From the NCBI RefSeq assembly GCF_947251865.1, contig NZ_OX366394.1, positions 1 through 64,000 on the forward strand: DNA of 64,000 nucleotides, given 5' to 3'. The notes below the pieces were generated by a model, which saw only the letters and a program-made list of their open reading frames with translations, was not told where the DNA came from and did not search any database. Position numbers and translations under genes: made by a program. Of this stretch, positions 17,854 to 27,060 are shown in pieces. Each line of letters starts with the position of its first letter. Position 1 is the first letter of the stretch. This stretch comes from Wolbachia endosymbiont (group B) of Protocalliphora azurea. Lineage in GTDB: Bacteria; Pseudomonadota; Alphaproteobacteria; Rickettsiales; Anaplasmataceae.

Positions 17854-19034
17854 TAGAAAGAAGTCATTTCGTATGAGGTATCAAAAATTCTTCTGTGCTC
17901 GTGTATGGCAAATCTATCTGTCATACCTGAGATATAATCACATATTATTACTGAACGCTGAGATTCACAAGCAAGTTTGTTCCACTCTGTGGGTAATAAC
18001 CTTGGGTTTTCATAAAAACATTGAAAAAGCTCCTGTACTATACGTTTTGCTTTGTTCATTGTTCTGGCCAGTTTATAACTTCTGTATATTTTTTCCATGT
18101 TGAATTTTTTCATCTCTTTTGTGGCATTTGCAACTTCTGGTGAAAATGTGACTAGCATATTATTCAAGCTCCTTACATCTTCTACACTTTTTATTTTGTG
18201 ATCTTCAATATTTCTTTCGGTCTGAAAAACGACATCATTTATCATAATTCCTATAGTTCTACTCAGTGATTCATGTATGAGTTTGCTTTGAGCCAATTCT
18301 GAATATTCGCTTTTTACTTCTTTGAACATTTTGCCAATTAAAGGAACATCAAGCAAATCTGCGATGGTTACTAAATTTGCCCTGAGTGCATCATCAAGAT
18401 CATGCACACTGTAAGCGATGTCATCAGCAATCGAAGCAACTTGTGCTTCAATGCTTGAAAATTCTTCAAGCTTTAGATCATATTTTTCATTGCATTCTAA
18501 TAACAGCTGATTATTTGTTTGAGATACCGCATTTTGACCGAGTAAAGGACCGTTATGTTTTGCAACCCCTTCAATCACCTCCCAACTTAGATTCATACCA
18601 TCAAAATCAGCATGTTTTTGTTCAAGATAAGTTAAAATCCTTATAGCTTGAACATTATGATCAAACTCATACTTCTCCTTATCAACTTGAACTAGAGCAT
18701 TCTCACCTGTGTGACCAAATGGAGGATGACCAAGGTCATGTGCAAGCGCTATGCATTCGGTGATGTCCTCATCTAATCTGAGCCTGCGTGCGATGGATCT
18801 TGCAATTTGTGCAACTTCAAGGCTATGAGTTAGCCGAGTACGATAGTAATCATGCTCATAATTGATAAAAACTTGTGTTTTGTACCCCAATTTCCTAAAC
18901 GCATTAGAGTGAATAATGCGGTCCCTATCACGCTGAAAGCAGCTGCGATTTTTGTCTTCTGGCTCTTTGAAATTTCTTCCTTTTGTTTTATTTGGAAAGC
19001 ACGCGTAACTTAATAGAAAATTATTGTTTGACAT
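17853..19034 (-). CDS. dgt: dGTP triphosphohydrolase-like HD-domain protein
   Basis: Hydrolyses dNTPs to nucleoside and triphosphate, controlling dNTP pools. 393 residues. Metal-binding HD motifs are intact: RLTHSLEVAQIARSIARRL, then ALAHDLGHPPFGHTGE, and a later SIADDIAYSVHDLDDAL. The N-terminal RDRIIHSNAFRKLGYKTQV is the family signature. Divergent from the ErpA-like gene (the two starts are under 50 bp apart) and coupled to ribD downstream. Confidence 0.93.
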   Translation of the reverse strand: MSNNNFLLSYACFPNKTKGRNFKEPEDKNRSCFQRDRDRIIHSNAFRKLGYKTQVFINYEHDYYRTRLTHSLEVAQIARSIARRLRLDEDITECIALAHDLGHPPFGHTGENALVQVDKEKYEFDHNVQAIRILTYLEQKHADFDGMNLSWEVIEGVAKHNGPLLGQNAVSQTNNQLLLECNEKYDLKLEEFSSIEAQVASIADDIAYSVHDLDDALRANLVTIADLLDVPLIGKMFKEVKSEYSELAQSKLIHESLSRTIGIMINDVVFQTERNIEDHKIKSVEDVRSLNNMLVTFSPEVANATKEMKKFNMEKIYRSYKLARTMNKAKRIVQELFQCFYENPRLLPTEWNKLACESQRSVIICDYISGMTDRFAIHEHRRIFDTSYEMTSF

Positions 19035-19081
19035 GTAAAATTTCTACTATAATAGGTTATCAATAATGAACGGTGGTTGTT

Positions 19082-19528
19082 ATGTCAACAGATTACAATA
19101 TTAGCTTAACTGACAATGCATTAAGGAAAATCCACTCCCTTGTAGAACAGGAAGGAGATGAGAGTTCTGTTTTGCGGGTTGCAGTTTCAGGTGGTGGATG
19201 CTCTGGCTTCAAGTATAATTTTCTTATGGATCAAATAAATAAGAAGATGTCTTTGGGTGACGATTTTGACGATGATGAAGACGACGATTTTGACGATGAC
19301 GAAGATAGCGAGGATTATAGAAGCCACTCCAGTTTTAGTGAAAAAGGTAAAGATATAGTAATTAATGATGAGAATGGAAACCCTGTGTTAATGGTTGATA
19401 ATTGTTCAGCGAAATTTTTAAATAATTCAACTATAGATTATACTGAAGATCTAAGTGGTTCTGGTTTTCAAATCAAGAATGCTCTCGCTAAGTCTCGATG
19501 TGGGTGTGGTAACAGTTTCTCGGTCTAA
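19082..19528 (+). CDS. erpA: A-type Fe-S carrier protein (ErpA/IscA-like) with acidic insert
   Basis: Carries [2Fe-2S]/[4Fe-4S] clusters to apoproteins. The three cluster cysteines are present: GGGCSGFKY, then CGCG near the C-terminus (SRCGCGNSF). The usual family length is about 107-120; this protein has 148 residues because of an Asp/Glu-rich insertion (DDFDDDEDDDFDDDEDSED) in the middle, encoded by imperfect tandem repeats. I chose ATG 19082 over GTG 19073 because STDYNISLTDNALRKI is a typical N-terminus. TATAAT at 19048 could be its -10 box. lolD follows after 26 bp. Exact subtype (ErpA, IscA or HesB) is uncertain. Confidence 0.85.
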   Translation: MSTDYNISLTDNALRKIHSLVEQEGDESSVLRVAVSGGGCSGFKYNFLMDQINKKMSLGDDFDDDEDDDFDDDEDSEDYRSHSSFSEKGKDIVINDENGNPVLMVDNCSAKFLNNSTIDYTEDLSGSGFQIKNALAKSRCGCGNSFSV

Positions 19529-19554
19529 TTCTCCCTCCTGGATCTTTTTATAAT

Positions 19555-20229
19555 ATGGACAGTGATGTAGCACTAGAGCTAGCTTCTGTGAGTAAGAGCT
19601 TCAAAAAAAGTCCTGCTATTGTAGAAGATATCAATCTGAGTCTTACAAGAGGGCAAGTAGTTGCATTGATCGGCAGTTCAGGATCAGGAAAAACAACTAT
19701 ATTGCAAATTGCAGGCCTATTGGATAAGCCAACTTTAGGTGTAGTGACAATAGATGGAGTAAATTGTACGCAAGCCAGCAATAAATATAAAACTCATGTA
19801 AGAAGAAATTTTCTTAGCTTTGTTTATCAATTTCACTATTTATTACAAGAGTTATCAGTGTTGGAAAACGTTATGCTTCCTCAGCTTATTGCAAGAAGAA
19901 GCAAAGCTGAAGCAAAAAAAAAATCGCAAGCAATATTGGAAAAATTTGGTTTGGAAAGTAAAGCAAGTAGTATGGTATCTGAAATTTCTGGTGGAGAAAG
20001 GCAGAGGGTTGCAATTGCAAGAAGCATTGTAAACTCTCCAAAGCTTTTACTTGCAGATGAGCCAACGGGAAATTTAGACCCAACAAATTCTTTGAATGTA
20101 TTTTTGCTGTTACATTCATATGTAAAGGAAAATAACAGCTCTATGCTTATAGTAACACACAACTATATCCTTGCAGAAAAAGCAGATCACATTTTTCAGT
20201 TAAAAAACCGATCATTAGTAAAGTTGTGA
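19555..20229 (+). CDS. lolD: Lipoprotein-releasing ABC transporter ATPase
   Basis: ATPase of LolCDE, which extracts lipoproteins from the inner membrane for transfer to the outer membrane. 224 residues: Walker A GSSGSGKTT, signature ISGGERQRVAIARS, Walker B LLLADEPTGNLD, and switch His in IVTHNY. Q-loop region FVYQFHYLLQELSVLENVML is typical of the LolD/MacB group. The LolCE partner is not in the window. Pal and a small lipoprotein nearby would be clients. Confidence 0.9.
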   Translation: MDSDVALELASVSKSFKKSPAIVEDINLSLTRGQVVALIGSSGSGKTTILQIAGLLDKPTLGVVTIDGVNCTQASNKYKTHVRRNFLSFVYQFHYLLQELSVLENVMLPQLIARRSKAEAKKKSQAILEKFGLESKASSMVSEISGGERQRVAIARSIVNSPKLLLADEPTGNLDPTNSLNVFLLLHSYVKENNSSMLIVTHNYILAEKADHIFQLKNRSLVKL

Positions 20230-20258
20230 ATGGAAGAAGCAATACAATACAAAGCTAC

Positions 20259-20483
20259 CTATAACTTGTACTTATTTAACCAATGATCATTAACGGAGTA
20301 TAATTCGCATGAAATGCCTTCATTGCTTTTTATACACGGACTCTTTAACTTACGCTGTTTACTTAGAAAGCATCCTGACAGCATAAATATCGCTAAAACG
20401 AGAAATAATAATTGCCTAAACATAACAAGACTTTTTTTATTTATATTAATACGTTCATTTCTCTCATTTGTAAAGTTAGGCAT
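20259..20483 (-). CDS. Small predicted lipoprotein
   Basis: 74 residues with a hydrophobic stretch ending in the lipobox FMLSGC. The mature part would be about 37 residues (FLSKQRKLKSPCIKSNEG...). The ATG at 20483 has AAGGG upstream and overlaps the end of the hydrolase gene. An ATG at 20423 would give a more usual signal peptide (MFRQLLFLVLAIFMLSGC). Function unknown; entericidin-sized. Confidence 0.55.
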   Translation of the reverse strand: MPNFTNERNERININKKSLVMFRQLLFLVLAIFMLSGCFLSKQRKLKSPCIKSNEGISCELYSVNDHWLNKYKL

Positions 20484-21174
20484 ATTCTTTTACCCTTATC
20501 TCTTTTTTAACTTTTTTGGAGGAAGTGACTGCACTGTTTAAGCGTAGTTTTATATAATTATCTATAATTTGAGCTACTTCCTCTTCTTTATCCCTTAAAA
20601 AGTGGTTAGTATCGTCTACTATATGGTATTCCATATGGTTATTTTTTACCGAATTTATTAACCTTTGTGCTAATTCTGTTACATCGCTTTCTTCTGAAAT
20701 TGTATCATTATTACTTTGTATTATAAGTCCAGGAACTGGGCAAGGAGAGAGAAAAGAGAAATCGTACTTAGTTGCTGGAAGAGAAAGGGCAACAAAACTT
20801 ACTATTTCTGGACGGCGCATTGTCAACTGCATAGCTACCCATGCTCCAAAAGAAAAACCGACTATCCAAATTGGAACGTTGTTAGAGTTATGCTCCTGAA
20901 GCCAATCAATAGCTACTGCAGCATCAGTTAATTCTCCTATACCCTTATCAAAAGTTCCGGTAGATTTTCCGACACCACGAAAATTAATTGTCAATGCAGA
21001 AAAGTTATTATCGATAAAAGATTCATATATAGTATGTATAATCTTACTATCCATACTACCACCATATTGAGGGTGATGATGTAAAATTAGCACAACTGGT
21101 GCATTGGTATCTTTGCTTTGATGATATCTACCTTCTATCTTTTTTGTTGCATTATTTAAAAAGACTTCTACCAT
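20476..21174 (-). CDS. Alpha/beta hydrolase, COG2945-like
   Basis: 232 residues with the alpha/beta hydrolase layout: LILHHHPQYGGSMDSKI near the N-terminus (oxyanion region), NFRGVGKSTGTFD, nucleophile elbow GFSFGAW with the catalytic Ser, Asp in QSNNDTISEE, and His in DDTNHFL. No signal peptide. The family is widespread in Alphaproteobacteria with uncertain substrate, annotated as dienelactone-hydrolase-like or esterase. The small lipoprotein frame overlaps its 3' end by 8 bp. Confidence 0.8.
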   Translation of the reverse strand: MVEVFLNNATKKIEGRYHQSKDTNAPVVLILHHHPQYGGSMDSKIIHTIYESFIDNNFSALTINFRGVGKSTGTFDKGIGELTDAAVAIDWLQEHNSNNVPIWIVGFSFGAWVAMQLTMRRPEIVSFVALSLPATKYDFSFLSPCPVPGLIIQSNNDTISEESDVTELAQRLINSVKNNHMEYHIVDDTNHFLRDKEEEVAQIIDNYIKLRLNSAVTSSKKVKKEIRVKEYA

Positions 21175-21309
21175 GATTGCTCCTAATAAAAACCTGTTTT
21201 GACAGGGCTTGATAATGTAAATTATTTATTAATTATGTATTAATTTCACTGTTTTTGCAATAAATTTTTTATCGTGTTAAAGTTAACATACATAATTGGT
21301 TAATGGTAA

Positions 21310-22497
21310 GTGACAAATAAGCCTGTGAGTTTATTCTCTCTGGAAGAAAGTAGTTGCGTGTATGCTGATTATAATGCAACTGCTCCAGTGAGTAAAAATG
21401 TAAAAAAAAGTATACTTGAGATTTTGTCAAAACAAACACTAAATCCATCATCTCTGCATAAAAGAGGACAAGAAGCGAGGAAGATTCTTAAAGAGGTAAG
21501 AGATAACGTACGTGATGCTCTTAGCATTCCAGATGATAAAGAAATAGTTTTTACGTCTGGTGCAACTGAAGCAAACAACCTCGTCATGAGAGGAATGAAA
21601 GGCTATCTGCATGTAATTTCAGCTACAGAGCATCCTTCAATTCTTAATTCTGCATGTAATCCACATATAATACCCGTTAATCAAGAGGGTATTGTTGACT
21701 TTTTAGAGCTAGAGAAAATTCTAAGCGAACTTGAAGGGAATAAAGTAATAATTTCAGTGATGATGGCTAATAACGAAACTGGAGTTATCCAGCCTGTTAA
21801 GGAAATAGCTAAAATAGCACATAAATTCGGGGCAATCTGTCACACTGACGCTGCTCAAAGTGTTGGGAAAATCAAAGTAAATATGGAAGATTTAGGAGTG
21901 GATTTACTTACTTTATCTGCTCACAAATTTGGTGGTATAGCAGGTAGTGGAGTTTTAATATTTGACAAAAAGCTTGTAATAGAACCTACTATAATAGGTG
22001 GTGGGCAAGAAAGAGGATTGCGTGGTGGTACAGAAAACATTGTTGCAATTGCAGGTCTTTCTGCTGCATTGCAAAACATTCCAGATCTTCTATCAAAAAT
22101 GAATGAAGTGGAGAAGCTGCGTGATCAATTGGAGTGTGAATTATTAAGTCTTGTCAGTGATATCAAGATCTTTGGCAGAAATTCTGAAAGATTGCCAAAT
22201 ACAAGTTTTATTTATATGCCGAGGGTAAAGAATGATCTGCAGCTCATGCATTTTGACTTAAATAATATTGCAGTCAGCAATGGTTCTGCATGCTCTTCTG
22301 GAAAAGTTGGGCCTTCTCATGTTTTGCTTGCAATGGGAGCAACAAAAGAGCAAGCAGAATGTTCAATTAGAATCAGTATAGGTCCGGAGGTTAAACCGCG
22401 AGACATAGAAAAAATAGTGGATTGTTGGTATAGTATCTATAAGAAGAATGCTTTAGTAAATGCAAAAACTACTTTCACCATTCCCCTTAAATCATGA
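21310..22497 (+). CDS. Cysteine desulfurase, IscS/NifS family
   Basis: PLP enzyme releasing sulfur from cysteine for Fe-S clusters or thio-modification of tRNA. 395 residues. Seen: H108 in ATEHPSI, NNETGV, PLP lysine K206 in SAHKFGG, and active Cys in SNGSACSSGKVG. GTG start at 21310; no alternative ATG fits the conserved N-terminal YADYNATAP. It stands alone, not next to iscU, so it may be a second desulfurase. mnmA, which needs a sulfur donor, is about 20 kb away. A strong hairpin spans its stop codon. Confidence 0.88.
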   Translation: MTNKPVSLFSLEESSCVYADYNATAPVSKNVKKSILEILSKQTLNPSSLHKRGQEARKILKEVRDNVRDALSIPDDKEIVFTSGATEANNLVMRGMKGYLHVISATEHPSILNSACNPHIIPVNQEGIVDFLELEKILSELEGNKVIISVMMANNETGVIQPVKEIAKIAHKFGAICHTDAAQSVGKIKVNMEDLGVDLLTLSAHKFGGIAGSGVLIFDKKLVIEPTIIGGGQERGLRGGTENIVAIAGLSAALQNIPDLLSKMNEVEKLRDQLECELLSLVSDIKIFGRNSERLPNTSFIYMPRVKNDLQLMHFDLNNIAVSNGSACSSGKVGPSHVLLAMGATKEQAECSIRISIGPEVKPRDIEKIVDCWYSIYKKNALVNAKTTFTIPLKS

Positions 22498-22516
22498 TAG
22501 AGGGAATGGTGAAAGT
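22471..22516 (+). terminator. 15-bp perfect inverted repeat across the desulfurase stop codon
   Basis: ACTTTCACCATTCCC (22471-22485) pairs with GGGAATGGTGAAAGT (22502-22516). The 16-nt loop contains the TGA stop (22495-22497). No long T run follows. Confidence 0.55.
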
Positions 22517-22639
22517 AATTTCTATTGCCAGAGGTTGTTATAATAGTTAAATGCTGCTGAAAACCGATTTGCTTATAGTTATGGAAGAAATTCTCTAATT
22601 GCATACCACACCATTCAATTGTAGTATGTCATTTTATAC

Positions 22640-22668
22640 TTGATAAAAACGCTGTATTGTATTATAAT
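22640..22668 (+). promoter_or_regulatory. Promoter of the BAX-inhibitor-1 gene
   Basis: TTGATA at 22640-22645, 17-bp spacer, TATAAT at 22663-22668. The expected transcription start is about 25 bp before the ATG at 22699. Confidence 0.65.
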
Positions 22669-22698
22669 ATATCATCAAGAGATAATAAGGAGTTACAT

Positions 22699-23421
22699 AT
22701 GTCTTATATGAAAAACGAACAGGATATTCGCTCTCAGGGCGTTTATTATAGTGCTGGACTCAGGAGTTACCTAACTAAAGTATACAATTATATGGCTTTA
22801 GCTTTAGGTGTTACAGGGCTTGTTGCGTTTTTAACAGTGTTTTCTGGTCTTTTCCAGGTGATTTATTCCAATCCTGTTCTATCGCTTGTGGTAATGCTAT
22901 CTCCAGTTGCATTGGTGTTTTATATGTCTTTTAGGCTTCAACACCTAAGTGCTCAGTCAACACTTACTGTATTTTTTCTATTCTCAGTTTTAATGGGAAT
23001 TTCTTTATCTCATATTTTTATAATTTATACTGCAGAAAATATAGCGAGAGCATTTTTCATTACATCGATCATGTTTGGTTCTATGGCTTTATATGGTAAT
23101 ACTACAAAAAAAGATCTTACCAGCATGGGTTCTTTTTTGATTATGGGAATCTGGGGGTTAATCATTGCATCTATAGTTAATCTGTTTCTTGGAAGCAGTC
23201 CTCTCTATTTTGCAATATCGTTTGTATCAGTGATAGTGTTTACTTTAATGACCGCATACGATGCTCAGAGAATCAAAGATGTTTATTATAGATATAATGA
23301 TGGCTCAGAAGTTGCAACTACTAAGCTGGCAATACTTGGTGCAACTAATCTTTACTTTGACTTCATCAATATATTCCTCAATTTACTCAGGTTACTTAAC
23401 TTGTTCAACAATAAGGATTAG
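22699..23421 (+). CDS. BAX inhibitor-1/YccA-family membrane protein
   Basis: 240 residues with seven hydrophobic helices and the family ending FDFINIFLNLLRLLNLF. The conserved pore Asp region appears as MTAYDAQRIKD. ATG 22699 is preceded by AAGGAG. Upstream in-frame codons overlap the promoter and are not used. The family forms pH-sensitive calcium-leak channels or modulates membrane protein quality control (YccA inhibits FtsH in E. coli, and ftsH is also in this window). The adjacent cox11 begins directly after its stop. Confidence 0.88.
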   Translation: MSYMKNEQDIRSQGVYYSAGLRSYLTKVYNYMALALGVTGLVAFLTVFSGLFQVIYSNPVLSLVVMLSPVALVFYMSFRLQHLSAQSTLTVFFLFSVLMGISLSHIFIIYTAENIARAFFITSIMFGSMALYGNTTKKDLTSMGSFLIMGIWGLIIASIVNLFLGSSPLYFAISFVSVIVFTLMTAYDAQRIKDVYYRYNDGSEVATTKLAILGATNLYFDFINIFLNLLRLLNLFNNKD

Positions 23422-23958
23422 ATGATTTCCTTTTTAAGGGGAAACAATAAAAGTTCTATAGTTTTCCTCCTAATATCTTTAGTGGTATTGATGCTGTGTC
23501 TTGCATATGCTTCAGTACCGTTGTATAGCATCTTTTGTAAAGCTACTGGATATGGTGGCACAACGAGAAAAGTAACTAATGCAACAATAAATGCAACTGA
23601 CCAAAAAATCAGGGTTCACCTTAATGCTGATATAATATCAGGTCTGCCTTGGGAATTTAAATCAGAAACTAACTACATCGATACAAATATAGGGCAACAA
23701 AGTTTAGTATTTTATTATGCAAAAAATTTATCTGATCAGCCTTCTTTTGGAATGGCAGTGTATAATGTCACACCTTTTAAAGCAGGTAAATATTTCAATA
23801 AAGTTGCATGCTTTTGTTTTGAAGAGCAAATGCTGCTACCAAAACAAAAAGCGGCTATGCCCGTATCCTTTTACGTAGACCCTGAAATAATGCGTGACAA
23901 TAGTACAAAAGATTTAAGTGAAATAACACTATCATATACGTTTTTTAAGCTTAAATAA
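23422..23958 (+). CDS. ctaG: Cytochrome c oxidase assembly protein Cox11/CtaG
   Basis: Inserts copper into the CuB site of cytochrome oxidase subunit I. 178 residues: one N-terminal membrane helix (SIVFLLISLVVLMLCLAY), the conserved PLYSIFCKATGYGG, and copper-binding CFCFEEQ followed by LLPKQKAAMPVSFYVDP. The ATG follows the stop of the BI-1 gene with no gap, so the two are one transcript. It implies a haem-copper oxidase elsewhere, in line with the heme gene here. Confidence 0.94.
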   Translation: MISFLRGNNKSSIVFLLISLVVLMLCLAYASVPLYSIFCKATGYGGTTRKVTNATINATDQKIRVHLNADIISGLPWEFKSETNYIDTNIGQQSLVFYYAKNLSDQPSFGMAVYNVTPFKAGKYFNKVACFCFEEQMLLPKQKAAMPVSFYVDPEIMRDNSTKDLSEITLSYTFFKLK

Positions 23959-24002
23959 CAAACCTTTTCCTATTGTAATCCGAACAAGGTTGTACGATAC
24001 AT

Positions 24003-24767
24003 CTATTGAATTGAGCAGGAGCTCTTATTTGCTTTTTGCACACTGACTACTTGTGTTTCAGTGTTCGTTGTTGCTAATTCCCATCCTTCATTATTTGCTT
24101 CACAAGCATTCCAACATTGAGCCAACTCCTTATTATTTTTTACAGAATCTGGTATTTCTATGTTGGGTTTTTTTTCTAATGTATGCTCAATTAGAATTTT
24201 ACAGCAATCCTTGGATTTCGTTGACTTATCTCTACCATATAATTTAGCAACATAGTCTAAAGCGGTATTTCCACCATAGTTTTCATTTGGGTTATCATTT
24301 ACTCCCGCTTTTATGAGAGCTTTTAATATATCTGGAGAACGAGCCAAAACGCAGGCATGTAAATATCCTTTTTCATTTTGCACATTAGCTCCTGCTTTTA
24401 TTAAAACTTGCGCTAAATTTGTTAAAGTGTATAATTTATAATTAATGGCAATAGAAAAAAGACTATCTATTGGAAAGCCATCATAATCTTTCAAGTCAAA
24501 TTGGTGATTAATATCAAATCCTTTTTTTTCCCAAGAAGTATATAAATATTTACAATAATCTCTTTTTTTATCTGATTTTTGTATTCTATATTCTAACCTT
24601 TCTTTTATTTTTTTTATTACATTGTTAACATCCAAATCATTATCTTCATCCACTTTGCACAACACATTGAATAAAACACCATAAAGCCAAATTTCTCTGT
24701 TCATGATAATTTGTGCCTCAAAACTATTAACAATACGCTTATGTAGTGTATAAACTCTAAATAACAT
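24003..24767 (-). CDS. Ankyrin-repeat protein (small)
   Basis: 254 residues. Two or three ankyrin repeats lie in the centre (YTLTNLAQVLIKAGANVQN, then SPDILKALIKAGVNDNPN and GNTALDYVAKLYG). The flanks are Lys/Asp-rich and the C-terminus is polar (TETQVVSVQKANKSSCSIQ). No signal peptide; an internal ATG (MNREIWLYG) is another possible start. Ankyrin proteins are numerous in Wolbachia and some are secreted effectors. Nothing in this sequence proves secretion. Convergent with cox11. Confidence 0.8.
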   Translation of the reverse strand: MLFRVYTLHKRIVNSFEAQIIMNREIWLYGVLFNVLCKVDEDNDLDVNNVIKKIKERLEYRIQKSDKKRDYCKYLYTSWEKKGFDINHQFDLKDYDGFPIDSLFSIAINYKLYTLTNLAQVLIKAGANVQNEKGYLHACVLARSPDILKALIKAGVNDNPNENYGGNTALDYVAKLYGRDKSTKSKDCCKILIEHTLEKKPNIEIPDSVKNNKELAQCWNACEANNEGWELATTNTETQVVSVQKANKSSCSIQ

Positions 24768-24824
24768 TTTGCAAAAATATTAATTGCTAGATAACATAAT
24801 TAAAGTTTTTGTCTTACATTTATC

Positions 24825-25802
24825 ATGGTTAGAGCTATACAAATTAAAAAAACTGGGGGGCCAGAAGTATTAGAATTTGTAGATAAGAGCATAGGTGAGC
24901 CAAAAGATGAGGAAGTCTTAATACGTCATACAACTATCGGCTTAAATCGTTATGATTTAGAACACAGAAAAGGTACACGCAAAATTAAAGATCTGCCATC
25001 AGTACTTGGAGTAGAGGCAGTAGGAGTTGTTGAAAAGCTTGGTAAAAAAATTAGTGATGGACTTAAGGTTGGAGATAGAGTTGGATATTGCACAGCTCCT
25101 CCAGGGGCATATTGTGAAAAGCGCATTGTACACCAGAAATATTTGATAAAAATTCCGAATGATATACCTGATGAAGTTGCTGCTGCAGTATTGTTTAAAG
25201 GTATGACAGCTCACTATTTAGTTAATCAATCTTATAAAATCAGGCCTGGTGCTTTTGTACTAGTTCATGGAGCTAATGGTGGTTTGGGGCAAATAATATG
25301 CCAATGGGCAAAGGATAAAAAAGGTATAGTGATAGGTTCTATAAGCTCTGACGAAAAAATGAAGATAGCTTTACAAAGTGGCTGCACATACGCAATAAAC
25401 TACAATGATAAAGACTTCGTTTCTAAAATCATGGAGATTACGAAAAATAGAGGAGTAGGTGCGGTGTATGACCCTATAGGTTACGCTACAAGCAAGCTCT
25501 CTTTTGAATCTTTAGGTAAGTTTGGCATATATGTTTCCTATGGGCAGATATCAGGTAATGCTCCTATTAATTTCTCTTTACTTAGTTCGCGTTCGTTATT
25601 TGCAGCTGGAACTTCGATATATCACTACAAGCACAATAGACTTACGTTAGTGCTTACTGCAATGGAAATTTTTGAAATGATAAGAAAAAAACTTTTAATT
25701 GTACGAATTAATAAAAAATATAAATTTGATGAAATAATAGAGGCTCATCGTGACATGGAAAATAGAAAAGTAAGTGGGCTAAATATTATCAAAGTTTCTT
25801 AA
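24825..25802 (+). CDS. Zinc-independent quinone oxidoreductase (MDR family)
   Basis: 325 residues of the zeta-crystallin/QOR type: N-terminal GroES-like domain (VLGVEAVGVVEKLGKK), NADPH Rossmann motif VLVHGANGGLGQIICQWA, and no structural or catalytic zinc cysteines. It would reduce quinones or enones using NADPH. Divergent from the ankyrin gene with about 57 bp between. Followed by a long non-coding stretch. Confidence 0.87.
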   Translation: MVRAIQIKKTGGPEVLEFVDKSIGEPKDEEVLIRHTTIGLNRYDLEHRKGTRKIKDLPSVLGVEAVGVVEKLGKKISDGLKVGDRVGYCTAPPGAYCEKRIVHQKYLIKIPNDIPDEVAAAVLFKGMTAHYLVNQSYKIRPGAFVLVHGANGGLGQIICQWAKDKKGIVIGSISSDEKMKIALQSGCTYAINYNDKDFVSKIMEITKNRGVGAVYDPIGYATSKLSFESLGKFGIYVSYGQISGNAPINFSLLSSRSLFAAGTSIYHYKHNRLTLVLTAMEIFEMIRKKLLIVRINKKYKFDEIIEAHRDMENRKVSGLNIIKVS

Positions 25803-26413
25803 ATAACTTAGTAACCTAAAATAATTATTCATTAAGTCATATCAACAAGAATTTCACATGGTTAATTTTCTTTTTGGGAGAGTTAAAAGCATACAGCTGT
25901 AGCTAAACTGACTGAGATTTTTATACCGGACTAGTTTGAAAAACTTGTCATTCTGCTACTCGTTAGTGGCGTGGTAATGCAATGTTTTATCTATAGATAT
26001 TATGTTCACAGTAGTTTCAAAAGAAGCTGAGTAAATAAGTTATATTTCAAATTAGATTTGGTGTCACATCTAACATTATAAGTATTATCACTTCAATAGT
26101 ATATGGAGCTGTTATTTTTCTTTTAAATGAATGCTTTTTTCTGTTTTACAATAGTTTTAGAGTTAGTACTTAGAAAGTTTACATTGCTTTATGAATTGTC
26201 TCTGTTGTTCTGATATATCCAGTAATCATAAGTTCTCCTTTAATGGCATTTTGTTCTCATATTTTATATACCATTACACTCTGGGACCATACATATAAGG
26301 CTAAAGTGTGCTGAAAGTCAATTAAAAACTCCAAAAAGAATAACATAGAAGTATTGACTATAATGTGTTAGTATGTTAGCCTTTATATAAGTTTTAATTA
26401 AAGAGATAAGGTT
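25803..26413. other. 611-bp intergenic region
   Basis: AT-rich, stops in all frames. It holds a degenerate copy of the second palindrome family at 25949-25974 (CATTCTGCTACTCGTTAGTGG). No tRNA or clear gene remnant is recognisable. TTGACT near 26352 could be a -35 box for the broken gene downstream, but no good -10 lies at the right distance. Confidence 0.4.
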
Positions 26414-26981
26414 ATGAGTGGTTTCCAAGATCAAGAATTTAAATCAAATCTGATATATGAAATGGCAATAGCAGGGATATCCTGTGGAATAGTGGGGGGG
26501 GATAGTAGCAGGCTTAGGAGCTATTGATGGAATTTTTACAAATTACGCTATAAGCTCTATTTCTGGTTTGTCACCTCTTGTTGCAGGTGGAATGGTTGGT
26601 GTTGGGTTTCTATTATCATCGTTATATGCAATAGCTTTAATAGCAAAACTCTCAACTTCGGGCTTTAAGGACTCTTCAAAAGAAATAATGCAAGCAATTG
26701 CGTGTACTGGTGTTAGATTTGGGATAGGAGCAGGATTGGTTGCTCTTGGCTTTACATCACCAGCAGCTATAGGTGCTTTAACTTTTGTAGTGAGTGTGAT
26801 TGCTTGTATTCCTTTAAGTTTCTTAATTGATAAAGCAATTGAGTGCTTTTTTCCAGAAGGAAATAGATAGCCAGGTAGTTCCGTTGATGGGGAGATATAC
26901 AAAGGAAATAAACAGCCAGGTAGCTCAGTTGATAGTGATGTGAAAATTGTTGATGGGGATGTGTGCAGGAGAGTATTTTAA
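26414..26981 (+). pseudogene. Hydrophobic membrane protein gene with G8 frameshift and amber stop
   Basis: ATG 26414 (AAGG upstream) starts MSGFQDQEFKSNLIYEMA and reaches a run of eight G at about 26494-26501, after which the frame fails. With seven G the product continues as GGIVAGLGAIDGIFTNYAIS through hydrophobic helices (LIAKLS, GALTFVVSVIACIPLSFL). It then meets TAG at 26868-26870. Beyond that stop the same frame is open to 26981 and contains a near-repeat, GN(R/K)(stop/Q)PGSSVD, in which the second copy has CAG where the first has TAG. Intact length would be about 188 residues. Function unknown. Confidence 0.65.
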
Positions 26982-27060
26982 GAGACGATAGATAGAAGTT
27001 TTTGAAGAGGATTTAGCCCATTTTTTTGTGTTAAGTATAATTGAATTATCAGCTTAATTC

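Noticed and set aside
24003..24767. Ankyrin genes as evidence of WO prophage
   Set aside because: No phage structural, recombinase or adenine-methylase genes are nearby; ankyrin genes are common outside WO.
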